From an uncultured Atopobiaceae bacterium (lineage in GTDB: Bacteria > Actinomycetota > Coriobacteriia > Coriobacteriales > Atopobiaceae), in the NCBI GenBank assembly GCA_905233865.1, contig CAJOGH010000007.1:3276-27595 (forward strand): DNA of 24,320 bases, in the 5' to 3' direction. The stretch's first letter is position 1. Every line of letters begins with the position of its first letter. The position numbers and the translations under genes were made by a program. The notes beneath the pieces are model-generated. The model had not been told where the DNA came from and made no database searches. It saw only the letters and a program-made list of their open reading frames with translations. Shown in pieces: positions 1-7,435 of the stretch.

Positions 1-453
1 CTGCTCGACACCTTCCTGTTCTCCAAGAGCAAGTCCTCCAAGGAGGTCGCCAAGCTCGCCGTGCTGCCCAGCCTCTTTAACATCAACGAGCCGGTCATCT
101 ACGGTTACCCCATCGTCTTTAACCTGCCCCTGATCGTCCCGTTCGTTCTCGTTCCCGACCTGCTGATTGCCGCGACCTATGGCCTCACCTGCGCCGGTGT
201 CATCGCTCCCTGTGTCGTGCAGGTGCCCTGGACCACGCCTCCCGTGCTGAGCGCCCTTCTGGCTATCGGTGGCGACTGGCACGCCGCCGTGTGGCAGGTC
301 GTCGAGATCGCCGGTGCCATGGCTATCTACCTGCCCTTCATGAAGGTCTCCGAGCGCGCTGCCAAGAAGCAGATGGAGCTCGCGGACAACGGTCCCAAGG
401 GCGAGGTCCACGTCCTTGGCGGCAAGCCCGAGGCTACGCCCAAGGCTGCCTAG
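1..453 (+). CDS. PTS lactose/cellobiose-family EIIC, C-terminal part (cut by window start)
   Basis: The reading frame is open from base 1 and stops with TAG at 451-453, so only the last 150 residues are present. EIIC is the membrane channel of a phosphotransferase system that imports a sugar, probably a beta-glucoside or disaccharide, while phosphorylating it. The fragment holds the family signature NEPVIYGYPIVFNLPL, in which the NEP glutamate helps bind sugar, followed by hydrophobic segments and an amphipathic end. It ends in a polar tail of about 30 residues (from AAKKQMEL to TPKAA) that the paralogue at 2047-3453 lacks. Over roughly 115 shared residues the two differ at about 20 positions. 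It is followed by EIIB and EIIA, giving the order IIC-IIB-IIA. The sugar cannot be told from the sequence. Confidence 0.93.
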   Translation: MLDTFLFSKSKSSKEVAKLAVLPSLFNINEPVIYGYPIVFNLPLIVPFVLVPDLLIAATYGLTCAGVIAPCVVQVPWTTPPVLSALLAIGGDWHAAVWQVVEIAGAMAIYLPFMKVSERAAKKQMELADNGPKGEVHVLGGKPEATPKAA

Positions 454-462
454 TCTCCTTCC

Positions 463-506
463 GGCGGGTGGCCTTCGGGTCACCCGCCCCTTCCCCCCCC
501 ACCCCC
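463..506 (+). promoter_or_regulatory. UUCG-capped hairpin plus C-rich tract between EIIC and EIIB
   Basis: GGCGGGTGGCC (463-473) pairs with GGTCACCCGCC (478-488) around a TTCG loop: 11 pairs including one G-T. It is followed by C4-TT-C8-A-C5 (487-506) instead of a T tract. Such an intra-operon hairpin may stabilise the mRNA end or limit read-through. A classical intrinsic terminator is unlikely because no U run follows. The function is inferred. Confidence 0.6.
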
Positions 507-532
507 ACAGCGTCAAGAAAGGAACAGCTACC

Positions 533-832
533 ATGAAAATCCTGCTCGCCTGCAACGCAGGTATGTCCACGAGCCTCCTCGTCCAAAAGATGCGTGCCGA
601 GGCTGAGGCCGCGGGCCTCGAGGCCGTCATCGAGGCCAAGCCCCTCAACAAGGCCCTTGAGTCCGTTGCCGACTTTGACATCCTCATGCTGGGGCCCCAG
701 ATTTCCTACGCCAAGGCCGAGGCCGAGGAGTTTGCTGGCGGCAAGCCCGTCATCGTCATCGCCATGGCGGACTATGGCCGCATGAACGCGAAGGGCATCA
801 TCGAGCAGGCCCGCGCCGCCCTCGTAGCCTAA
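533..832 (+). CDS. PTS lactose/cellobiose-family EIIB
   Basis: A 99-residue cytoplasmic phosphocarrier that takes phosphate from EIIA and passes it to the incoming sugar at EIIC. The phosphocysteine loop is visible at the N-terminus: ILLACNAGMSTSLLV with Cys7 as the expected phosphorylation site. The rest shows the alternating strand-helix pattern of the small Rossmann-like EIIB fold (FDILMLGPQISY, KPVIVIAMADYGRM). The length matches free-standing CelA/LacE-B domains (about 100 residues). ATG at 533 was chosen because AAAGGA lies a few bases upstream and the product begins directly with the first beta strand; the longer frame upstream has no family similarity. EIIA starts 18 bases after its stop, so the two are co-transcribed. 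Confidence 0.95.
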   Translation: MKILLACNAGMSTSLLVQKMRAEAEAAGLEAVIEAKPLNKALESVADFDILMLGPQISYAKAEAEEFAGGKPVIVIAMADYGRMNAKGIIEQARAALVA

Positions 833-850
833 GACCAAGGAGACCAAACC

Positions 851-1204
851 ATGGCAGAGATTGACACTCAGACCGAGACCACGGGCGACATGGGCGCGAT
901 GGAGGAGTGCTGCTTTAGGATCATCGCCTCCGTGGGCGCAGCCAAGTCCCTGTTCATCGAGGCCATCGCCCTTGCCAAGAAGGGCGAGTTTGACGAGGCC
1001 CGTGCCAAGGTCCAGGAGGGTGACCAGATCTTCGTGGACGGACATGGCGTGCACCTGGAACTCCTGCAGCAGGATGCCGCTGGGGTCGGAAGCACCAACG
1101 TGCCGCTTCTTCTGGTGCACTCCGAGGACCAGCTGATGCAGGCCGAGAGCTTTCGCATCCTGGCCAACGAGTTCATTGACCTCTACGAGAAGGTCCTGGG
1201 CTAA
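851..1204 (+). CDS. PTS lactose/cellobiose-family EIIA
   Basis: A 117-residue soluble phosphocarrier of the LacF/CelC type, an all-helical trimeric protein that receives phosphate from HPr and hands it to EIIB. The active-site histidine is His90 in LLLVHSEDQLMQAES, equivalent to the VHAQDHLM motif of the family. The helices before it (MEECCFRIIASVGAAKSLFIEA, FDEARAKVQEGDQ) match the conserved three-helix layout. The extra ~15 acidic and polar residues at the N-terminus are slightly longer than in typical members. An AAGGAG Shine-Dalgarno sits just upstream of ATG 851. A hairpin with a pyrimidine-rich tail follows the gene at 1238-1275, so transcription probably stops or is reduced before the lipoprotein gene. 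Confidence 0.95.
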   Translation: MAEIDTQTETTGDMGAMEECCFRIIASVGAAKSLFIEAIALAKKGEFDEARAKVQEGDQIFVDGHGVHLELLQQDAAGVGSTNVPLLLVHSEDQLMQAESFRILANEFIDLYEKVLG

Positions 1205-1237
1205 CCCGGTCTCACAAGCTCATAGCTGTCCCTCGCA

Positions 1238-1275
1238 GGGCGAGAAGAGCCTACGCTCCTCTCGCCCTCTCTTTG
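1238..1275 (+). terminator. Terminator-like hairpin after EIIA
   Basis: GGGCGAGA-a-GAGC (1238-1250) pairs with GCTC-c-TCTCGCCC (1255-1267) around CTAC: 12 pairs with one A-C mismatch. A TCTCTTTGTGTCTGTC stretch follows, enough pyrimidine for a weak intrinsic terminator. The left arm contains GGCGAGAAGAGC, one copy of the intergenic motif that recurs in this window. Confidence 0.6.
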
Positions 1276-1364
1276 TGTCTGTCTGCCGAGCGCCTGCCTT
1301 GCTGGCAGCGCGCCGATGGTAGGGTGAGTATGAAGTCCGTGTGACCGAGAGCAAGGGAGACCTT

Positions 1365-2039
1365 ATGAGGGTGACAGGGAAGCTCGCAGCCTTTGCCATA
1401 GCGACGTCCATGGCGCTCGTGCTGGGCGCGTGCAGCACGTCGTCGACGACGACCACCAGCGTTTCCACCAGCAACGGCGAAACCACCACCACGACGACGT
1501 CAACGAGCACGTCATCTGTGGGCACCGACTCCAACTCGAGTCCCGACACCTACACGAATGACGAGCTCAAGTATGGCTACACCCTCCCGCCTGACCTCAA
1601 TGTCAGGTTTGCCGAGGCCGAAGAGCTCAACCAGATGAACGGATTTGAGCTCAAGGGGGAGAACATCATCCAGCACCTGGACGAGGGCGAGCCCGTTGTG
1701 TTTGCCTATGTCACGTCCGAGGGCGACTCCGCGCGCATGAGCGCCGTCAAGTTGGCGGGCACCAGCAACCAGGGAGCCGTGCCAGCCGATCTTGTCAGCA
1801 AGTTTGCCGACCAGTACGCGGCTAACATACCTGGGGCCACCGTGACTGACACGCAGGCCGGAACCTACACCCTTGAGGGCGTTGACTATCCGTATACGTC
1901 GTTTGCCCTTGACGTCAACGGGACCAAGCACTACTGCGCCGTCGCCGGCATCGTCTCGGGAGACTACTTCGTCTACTTCACGGTGGACACGCTCGAGCAG
2001 CCTCACGTGGAGCGTCTCCTGTCGGGCATCCAGAAGTAG
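1365..2039 (+). CDS. Secreted lipoprotein with Thr/Ser-rich linker
   Basis: A 224-residue predicted lipoprotein of unknown function. The N-terminus (MRVTGKLAAF...MALVLGAC) is a signal peptide with a good lipobox, so Cys23 would be lipidated after cleavage and the protein held on the outer face of the membrane. About 35 residues of almost pure Thr/Ser follow, forming a flexible wall-spanning tether. The remaining ~160 residues (from TYTNDELKYGYTLPPDLNVRF) form a soluble domain resembling small extracellular proteins that measure or bind something outside the cell; I do not recognise a named family. ATG 1365 is preferred over GTG 1341 because AGGGAG precedes it and the signal peptide starts there. 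EIIC begins 7 bases after its stop, so the two are coupled and it may assist sugar capture (inference). Confidence 0.85.
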   Translation: MRVTGKLAAFAIATSMALVLGACSTSSTTTTSVSTSNGETTTTTTSTSTSSVGTDSNSSPDTYTNDELKYGYTLPPDLNVRFAEAEELNQMNGFELKGENIIQHLDEGEPVVFAYVTSEGDSARMSAVKLAGTSNQGAVPADLVSKFADQYAANIPGATVTDTQAGTYTLEGVDYPYTSFALDVNGTKHYCAVAGIVSGDYFVYFTVDTLEQPHVERLLSGIQK

Positions 2040-2046
2040 GCAGGGC

Positions 2047-3453
2047 ATGGCAACAAGCAGTAAGGTTCAGGTGATTCTCGACAAGTTTGCCGAGGTCTCG
2101 GCAAGGGTCGGCAACCAGACCCACATGAGGTCTCTGCGCGACGCGTTCGCGACCATCACGCCCCTCTACGTCATGGCGGGCCTTGCGGTGCTCGTGAGCC
2201 AGGTGGTCATGCCGCTCGTGCTTTCGGGTGACGCGCTCGCCTCGGCTCAGCTCTGGGGCAGCGCCATTGGCCTTGGCACGCTCAACTTCTCGGCCATCAT
2301 CTTTGCGGGCGTCCTGGGGTACTGCCTTGCGGTCAACAAGCGCTTTGACAATGCGATCGCCTGCGTGGTCATCGGCATCTCTGCGTTCGTCGTCATGATG
2401 CCGCAGACCATCGTCGCCACCGTCGGCAGCGCCGTCCATGCGACGAGCGTCACCGACAAGACCGCTGCCACCATGAGCTATCCCATTGACAGCCTTGCTG
2501 GCAACCTGGGCATGCCCGAGGGGTATGAGCTGACCGGTGTTGACGCGACGGGCGCCTTTGCCACGACCAGCACGGGTGCCAACGGCCTCTTTGGCGCGAT
2601 CGTCATCGGCTTGCTTGCCGTCACGCTCTTCATCAGGCTCTCTGGCATCGATAGGCTCAAGGTCAACCTTGGCGAGGGCGTGCCGCCCGCGGTCGCCGAC
2701 TCCTTCAACGTCATGATCCCGATGCTGCTCACGCTCTCCGTCTTTGGTCTTGGCGCCGCCGTCCTCGCGGGCTTTGGCACCGACTTCCTGTCGCTCATTG
2801 CCGCCTGCATCGACGCGCCCCTCAAGGGTGTCATGAACACCGGTCCCTGGGCGGTCGTCGTCATCTACACCTTCGCTAACCTGCTGTTCTGCCTGGGCAT
2901 CCACCAGTCCACCATCTCCGGCGTCCTTGCCGAGCCAATCCTCACCATGTTGATCATCGACAACATGGCGACGTTCGCCTCCGGCCAGCCCATCCCAGCC
3001 GACCATTACATGAACATGCAGATCATCAACTCCTTTGCTCTTATCGGCGGCTCTGGCTGCACGCTGGCCCTCCTGCTGGACACCTTCCTGTTCTCCAAGA
3101 GCAAGTCCTCCCGGGAGATCACCAAGCTCTCTATTTTGCCGGCCATCTTTGGCGTCAACGAGCCGGTCATCTATGGATACCCCGTCGTCTTCAACCTGCC
3201 GCTCATGATTCCCTTTGTTCTCATCCCTGACCTGCTGATTGCGGCAACCTATGGCCTCACCTGTGCTGGCTTCATCGCGCCGTGCGTGGTTCAGGTGCAC
3301 TGGACCACACCTCCCGTGTTGAGCGCGTTTCTTGCCACGGGCGGTGACTGGCGCGCCGCCGTATGGCAGGTCATCGAGATTGCGATTGCAATGGCCATCT
3401 ACCTGCCATTCATGAAGGTATCCGAGGCCTCGCAGCGGAGAGGGTCGAGCTAG
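2047..3453 (+). CDS. PTS lactose/cellobiose-family EIIC (second copy)
   Basis: A complete 468-residue membrane permease subunit. The N-terminal TPLYVMAGLAVLVSQVVMP is a typical first membrane segment of the family, followed by about nine more hydrophobic segments. The sugar-site signature NEPVIYGYPVVFNLPLMIPF lies near residue 375. Nucleotides 3073-3420 align without gaps to bases 1-348 of the window, showing that the two EIIC genes are paralogues from a duplication. This one lacks the polar C-terminal tail of the first and ends in QRRGSS. ATG 2047 starts 7 bases after the lipoprotein stop with AGGCAGGG upstream. No private EIIB or EIIA accompanies it, so it probably shares those encoded at 533-1204, giving one system with two substrate channels. 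No glycosidase gene lies nearby. Confidence 0.93.
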   Translation: MATSSKVQVILDKFAEVSARVGNQTHMRSLRDAFATITPLYVMAGLAVLVSQVVMPLVLSGDALASAQLWGSAIGLGTLNFSAIIFAGVLGYCLAVNKRFDNAIACVVIGISAFVVMMPQTIVATVGSAVHATSVTDKTAATMSYPIDSLAGNLGMPEGYELTGVDATGAFATTSTGANGLFGAIVIGLLAVTLFIRLSGIDRLKVNLGEGVPPAVADSFNVMIPMLLTLSVFGLGAAVLAGFGTDFLSLIAACIDAPLKGVMNTGPWAVVVIYTFANLLFCLGIHQSTISGVLAEPILTMLIIDNMATFASGQPIPADHYMNMQIINSFALIGGSGCTLALLLDTFLFSKSKSSREITKLSILPAIFGVNEPVIYGYPVVFNLPLMIPFVLIPDLLIAATYGLTCAGFIAPCVVQVHWTTPPVLSAFLATGGDWRAAVWQVIEIAIAMAIYLPFMKVSEASQRRGSS

Positions 3454-3522
3454 GCGACAAGAGCATGGGGCATGCCGACGCTCATCCACGTGCGGGTCAA
3501 GAGCCGCTAGGCCTGCCGTGCC

Positions 3523-3566
3523 GTTCCTCTTGGATGCGGGTCACGCCCCGTCCGCATCACAGGAAC
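3523..3566. promoter_or_regulatory. Two-part hairpin between EIIC and clpC
   Basis: GTTCC (3523-3527) pairs with GGAAC (3562-3566), and inside them GATGCGG (3533-3539) pairs with CCGCATC (3552-3558). No T tract follows, so it may be an RNA or operator structure in the clpC leader, or a weak terminator for EIIC. A candidate -10 (TACACT, 3598-3603) lies between it and clpC. Confidence 0.4.
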
Positions 3567-3634
3567 GACACGTAGGTATGCTCGGAGACAAGTCGGGTAC
3601 ACTCGCGACTAGGACTTGCGACGAGAGGACATTC

Positions 3635-6241
3635 ATGTTCGAGAAGTTCACCGACAAAGCCCGCAAGGTCATGAGCATCGCCCAGACCGAGGCGCGTGAC
3701 CTAGGCCAGATGTATGTGGGCACCGAGCACCTGCTGCTGGCGCTCATAAAGGAGGGCGAGGGCATCGCCGCCAAGGCGCTGGCCAAGCTCGATATCACCT
3801 ATGACGAGACCCGTGCCTGCGTCAACGAGCTCACCAACACCAACGACGAGCCCGTGCCCGGCGGCCACATCCCGTTTACGCCGCGCGCCAAGCGCGTGCT
3901 GGAGGACGCCTACCGCGAGACCATGACGCACGGTCAGAACTACATCTCCACGGAGCACCTGCTCTTGGGCATTGTCCGCGAGGGCAACGGCGTGGGCATG
4001 GACGCGCTCACGCGCATGGGCGTCTCGGGTGACGCGGTGCGCAATGCCGTCAACGAGCTCATAGACGCCACGCCTGCCGAGGAACAGCGCCCGCGTCCGC
4101 AGGAGGTGCGCATGGGCGGCATGCCCGGCATGCCGCCGCGTGGGCAGCGCGACGACGCGTCCATGCTCAAGGAGTACGGGCGCAACCTCACGGTCTTGGC
4201 ATCCGAGGGCAAGCTTGACCCCGTCATTGGTCGTGACCGTGAGGTCGAGCGCGTCATGCAGGTGCTGGCGCGCCGCCAGAAGAACAACCCGCTCATCCTG
4301 GGCGATCCCGGTGTGGGCAAGACCGCCATTGTCGAGGGCCTGGCTCAGCTCATCACTACGGGCAACGTCCCTGACATCCTGCGCGGCAAGCAGATCTGGA
4401 CGCTGGACGTGTCTGCTCTCGTCGCAGGGTCCAAGTACCGCGGCGAGTTTGAGGACCGTCTCAAGCGCGTGGTGGCCGAGGTGATGGACTCCAAGGAGGA
4501 CATCCTCTTTATCGACGAGATTCATACCATCATCGGTGCAGGCTCCGCGGAGGGCTCGCTTGACGCGGCCTCCATCCTCAAGCCGCCCCTGTCGCGCGGC
4601 GACATCCAGGTCATCGGCGCCACGACGGCCGACGAGTACCGTAAGCACTTTGAGCACGACGCCGCCCTGGCGCGCCGCTTCCAGCCGGTGCAGATCGGCG
4701 AGCCCAGCGTGGAGGACACCGTCATCATCCTGCGCGAGCTCCAGGAGCGTTACGAGGAGCACCACCACGTGCGCTACACGCCGGAGGCCATCGAGGCCGC
4801 TGCCACCCTGGCAGACCGCTATGTCCAGGACCGCTTCCTACCCGACAAGGCCATCGACGTCATCGACGAGGCAGGTGCCCGCACGCGCGTCCACAAGATG
4901 ACGCTCCCGCCCGAGATTGCCGCGATTGACGAGGAACTCGCCCGCGTGCGCGAGCAGAAGTCCCAGGCCGCGAGCGCCCAGGAGTTCGAGAACGCCGCCC
5001 GCCTGCGTGACACAGAAAAGGAGCTCGTCGAGAAGCGTGACGAGCTCGAGGCCGCCTGGCGTGAGCGACTTAACCAGAACATCGTCGTCGTCGACGCGCA
5101 GGACGTGGCCGACGTGGTCTCCGACATCACCGGCGTGCCCGTGTCCAACCTCACCGAGGCCGAGGCATCCAAGCTCCTGCGCTGCGAGGACGCCCTGCAC
5201 CAGCGTGTCGTTGGGCAGGACGAGGCCGTGAGCTCCGTGAGCCGCGCCATCAGGCGCAGCCGCTCGCCGCTCAAGGACCCGCGCCGTCCCGGCGGCTCCT
5301 TCATCTTCCTGGGCCCCTCGGGCGTGGGCAAGACCGAGCTGGCCAAGTCGCTCGCGGAGTTCCTCTTTGGCTCCGAGGACGCCCTCATCACCTTTGACAT
5401 GTCCGAGTTCATGGAGAAGCACGCCGTGTCCAAGCTGGTTGGCGCACCTCCGGGATATGTGGGCTACGACGAGGGCGGCGAGCTGACCAAGGCCGTCCGC
5501 CGCAGGCCCTACTCCGTCATCCTCTTTGACGAGATCGAGAAGGCCCACCCCGACGTGTTCAACATCCTCCTGCAGATTCTGGACGAGGGACGCCTGACGG
5601 ACGGCCAGGGCCGCAAGGTCGACTTCTCCAACGCCGTCATCATCATGACGTCCAACATCGGCGCCCGTGAGATAGCCACCACCACGCCCATGGGCTTTGG
5701 CACCACTGGTGCTGCGGGCCTGTCCGACAAGGAGATCAACTCGCGCGTCATGAGCGAGCTCAAGAAGCTGTTCCGGCCCGAGTTCCTCAACCGCGTGGAC
5801 GAGATCGTGGTCTTCAAGTCGCTCACGACCGACCAGCTCCACGACATCGTCGAGCTCATGGTGGGCGACCTTCGCCGTCGCCTGGTCACGCAGGGCATGT
5901 CCATCGTGCTCTCGCCCGCGGCGCGCGACTTTGTTTCCAAGGAGGGGGCTGACCCCATCTATGGTGCGCGCCCGCTGCGTCGCGCCATCCAGACCCTCAT
6001 CGAGGACCCGCTGTCCGAGGAGCTCCTTGCCGGTGGCTGGAAGGCCGGCGACATCATCTCCGTGGACCTTGACGAGTCAGGCGAGCGGCTGACCTTCGAG
6101 CGCACCTCGGGCGACATGCCCGCCATCGAGGAGCGTGTCCACATGGAGCTGCCAAGTGCGCGCGGCACCTGGTCCACACCCGCATCGGGCTCGTCGTCAT
6201 CGTCGAGCCCGGGCGCCGACGCGGCCGGTTCTGCTGATTAG
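3635..6241 (+). CDS. clpC: ATP-dependent Clp protease ATPase subunit ClpC
   Basis: An 868-residue HSP100 AAA+ unfoldase that feeds damaged or tagged proteins to the ClpP peptidase in the cytoplasm. Domains in order: two Clp_N repeats (about 1-145); a glycine/methionine-rich linker; AAA-1 with Walker A GDPGVGKT (223-230) and Walker B ILFIDE (D294, E295); a UVR-type coiled-coil middle domain (about 431-476), which separates ClpC from ClpB and ClpA; AAA-2 with Walker A GPSGVGKT (560-567) and Walker B FDE (D632, E633); and a Ser-rich tail (SSSSSSPGADAAGSAD). ATG 3635 was chosen over upstream starts because MFEKFTDKARKVM is the conserved ClpC beginning and GAGAGGA precedes it. Unlike Bacillus, ctsR-mcsA-mcsB do not lie upstream; a PTS operon does. 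Confidence 0.98.
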   Translation: MFEKFTDKARKVMSIAQTEARDLGQMYVGTEHLLLALIKEGEGIAAKALAKLDITYDETRACVNELTNTNDEPVPGGHIPFTPRAKRVLEDAYRETMTHGQNYISTEHLLLGIVREGNGVGMDALTRMGVSGDAVRNAVNELIDATPAEEQRPRPQEVRMGGMPGMPPRGQRDDASMLKEYGRNLTVLASEGKLDPVIGRDREVERVMQVLARRQKNNPLILGDPGVGKTAIVEGLAQLITTGNVPDILRGKQIWTLDVSALVAGSKYRGEFEDRLKRVVAEVMDSKEDILFIDEIHTIIGAGSAEGSLDAASILKPPLSRGDIQVIGATTADEYRKHFEHDAALARRFQPVQIGEPSVEDTVIILRELQERYEEHHHVRYTPEAIEAAATLADRYVQDRFLPDKAIDVIDEAGARTRVHKMTLPPEIAAIDEELARVREQKSQAASAQEFENAARLRDTEKELVEKRDELEAAWRERLNQNIVVVDAQDVADVVSDITGVPVSNLTEAEASKLLRCEDALHQRVVGQDEAVSSVSRAIRRSRSPLKDPRRPGGSFIFLGPSGVGKTELAKSLAEFLFGSEDALITFDMSEFMEKHAVSKLVGAPPGYVGYDEGGELTKAVRRRPYSVILFDEIEKAHPDVFNILLQILDEGRLTDGQGRKVDFSNAVIIMTSNIGAREIATTTPMGFGTTGAAGLSDKEINSRVMSELKKLFRPEFLNRVDEIVVFKSLTTDQLHDIVELMVGDLRRRLVTQGMSIVLSPAARDFVSKEGADPIYGARPLRRAIQTLIEDPLSEELLAGGWKAGDIISVDLDESGERLTFERTSGDMPAIEERVHMELPSARGTWSTPASGSSSSSSPGADAAGSAD

Positions 6242-6250
6242 CAGCCTTTT

Positions 6251-6279
6251 GCCCGACCGGGACCCGTGCCCGGTCGGGC
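6251..6279 (+). terminator. Strong hairpin after clpC
   Basis: A perfect 11-bp inverted repeat, GCCCGACCGGG (6251-6261) and CCCGGTCGGGC (6269-6279), with a 7-base loop. It starts 10 bases after the clpC stop. No U run follows, so termination may be incomplete or Rho-assisted. A TATACT -10-like hexamer (6286-6291) comes directly afterwards and could start disA transcripts, though no good -35 fits. Confidence 0.55.
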
Positions 6280-6329
6280 GCCGCATATACTAGGCTGTGA
6301 ACTTGACTTCTAACCAGAGAGGCGGGGGA

Positions 6330-7409
6330 ATGGAACAGGCTAAGCAGGGGACGCTTGACCTCGACGCGCGCATGAGCGAGGCCATCCGGCGCACCGCGCC
6401 CGGAACGGCGCTGCGCCACGCGCTTGACATGATCATTGCCGGTCACCTGGGCGCCATCATCTGCGTCGGTGACTCTGATGCCGTGCTGGCCGCGGGCAAC
6501 GACGGCTTTCCCCTGAACATCTCGTTCACGGCCAACCGTCTCTTTGAGCTGTCCAAGATGGACGGCGCCATCGTGGTGGACAGGGAGCTCACGCAGATTC
6601 TGCGCGCCAACTTCCACCTGAACCCCGATGGCTCGCTGCCCACGTCCGAGACGGGCATGCGTCACCGCACGGCCGCGCGCATGAGCCTGCTCACCGACGC
6701 GATGGTCATTTCCGTTTCCGAGCGCCGCCAGGTCGTGAGCATCTACGTGGGTGGCCGCTCGCACCAGCTGCGCAGCATTCCTGAGGTCATGACCGTTGCC
6801 AACCAGCTTCTCGTGTCCATGCAGGCCACGCGCCAGGCCATCGACCGCAACCTCATTCGCCTGACCTCCATCGAGCTTGACAACCACGTGGTCATGAGCG
6901 ACATCGTCAAAGTCTTCTCCCTCTTTGAGCTCCTGCTCTACTCCGACTCCGCCCTGCGCGGGTGCATCGAGGAGCTGGGGCGCGAGGGTCGCAACGTGGA
7001 GATGCAACGTCAGGGTATCGTGGGCGACGCCGACGAGGAGTACACGCTCATGATCCGCGACTATGCCAAGGACTCCTCGCCCGAGGCGGCCCGCGCCATC
7101 CGCGAGCGACTGGCCAACCTCGCTGCCAAGCAGGCGTTGTCCTCCAGCACCGTCAGCCGCGCGCTGGGTCTGGAGGAGTACAAGGAGGACACGGTCGTCA
7201 TGCCGCTGGGCCTGCGCACACTCTCCCGCATCTCGGTCGTCCGCGAGGGTATCGCCGAGCGCATCGTGGACGAGTACGGCTCGCTCCGAGAGCTCATGGA
7301 CGACCTGAAGAAGAGCGACTCGGAGAACCCCGCCCGCGTCGAGGACCTGGGCGTCAACGAGCCGACCATCCTCATGGACTCCCTGTACCGCCTGTGGGGC
7401 AAGAAGTGA
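6330..7409 (+). CDS. disA: DNA integrity scanning diadenylate cyclase DisA
   Basis: A 359-residue octameric enzyme that condenses two ATP into cyclic di-AMP and slows when bound to branched DNA, signalling DNA damage and controlling osmotic and wall homeostasis. The N-terminal DAC domain carries both catalytic motifs: DGA at 78-80 (KMDGAIVVD) and RHRTA at 111-115 (GMRHRTAARMS). A helical linker follows, then a C-terminal helix-hairpin-helix DNA-binding domain (LGLRTLSRI..., ...LGVNEPTILMDSLYRLW). The length fits the family (about 357). ATG 6330 is preferred over GTG 6297 because a GGCGGGGG ribosome site lies next to it and the extra residues are not conserved. It follows clpC and precedes ispD, as in Bacillus, although radA and pilT/yacL-type genes are missing. 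Confidence 0.97.
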   Translation: MEQAKQGTLDLDARMSEAIRRTAPGTALRHALDMIIAGHLGAIICVGDSDAVLAAGNDGFPLNISFTANRLFELSKMDGAIVVDRELTQILRANFHLNPDGSLPTSETGMRHRTAARMSLLTDAMVISVSERRQVVSIYVGGRSHQLRSIPEVMTVANQLLVSMQATRQAIDRNLIRLTSIELDNHVVMSDIVKVFSLFELLLYSDSALRGCIEELGREGRNVEMQRQGIVGDADEEYTLMIRDYAKDSSPEAARAIRERLANLAAKQALSSSTVSRALGLEEYKEDTVVMPLGLRTLSRISVVREGIAERIVDEYGSLRELMDDLKKSDSENPARVEDLGVNEPTILMDSLYRLWGKK

Positions 7410-7435
7410 TTGGCTCGACCCCACAACCCCGAGCC

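Noticed and set aside
1978..3489. 503-residue open frame on the minus strand opposite EIIC
   Set aside because: Composition (Asp, Gly, Arg, His rich) is that of an antisense frame in high-GC DNA; the + strand has a clear PTS protein. Similar minus-strand frames opposite clpC, disA, tuf, rplA and the LtaS-like gene were rejected for the same reason.
3567..3634. Possible CtsR, HspR or CIRCE operator before clpC
   Set aside because: No tandem GGTCAAA heptads, CTTGAGT-N7-ACTCAAG or TTAGCACTC-N9-GAGTGCTAA could be found; the CTCGCGAC/CTTGCGAC repeat is too imperfect to name.
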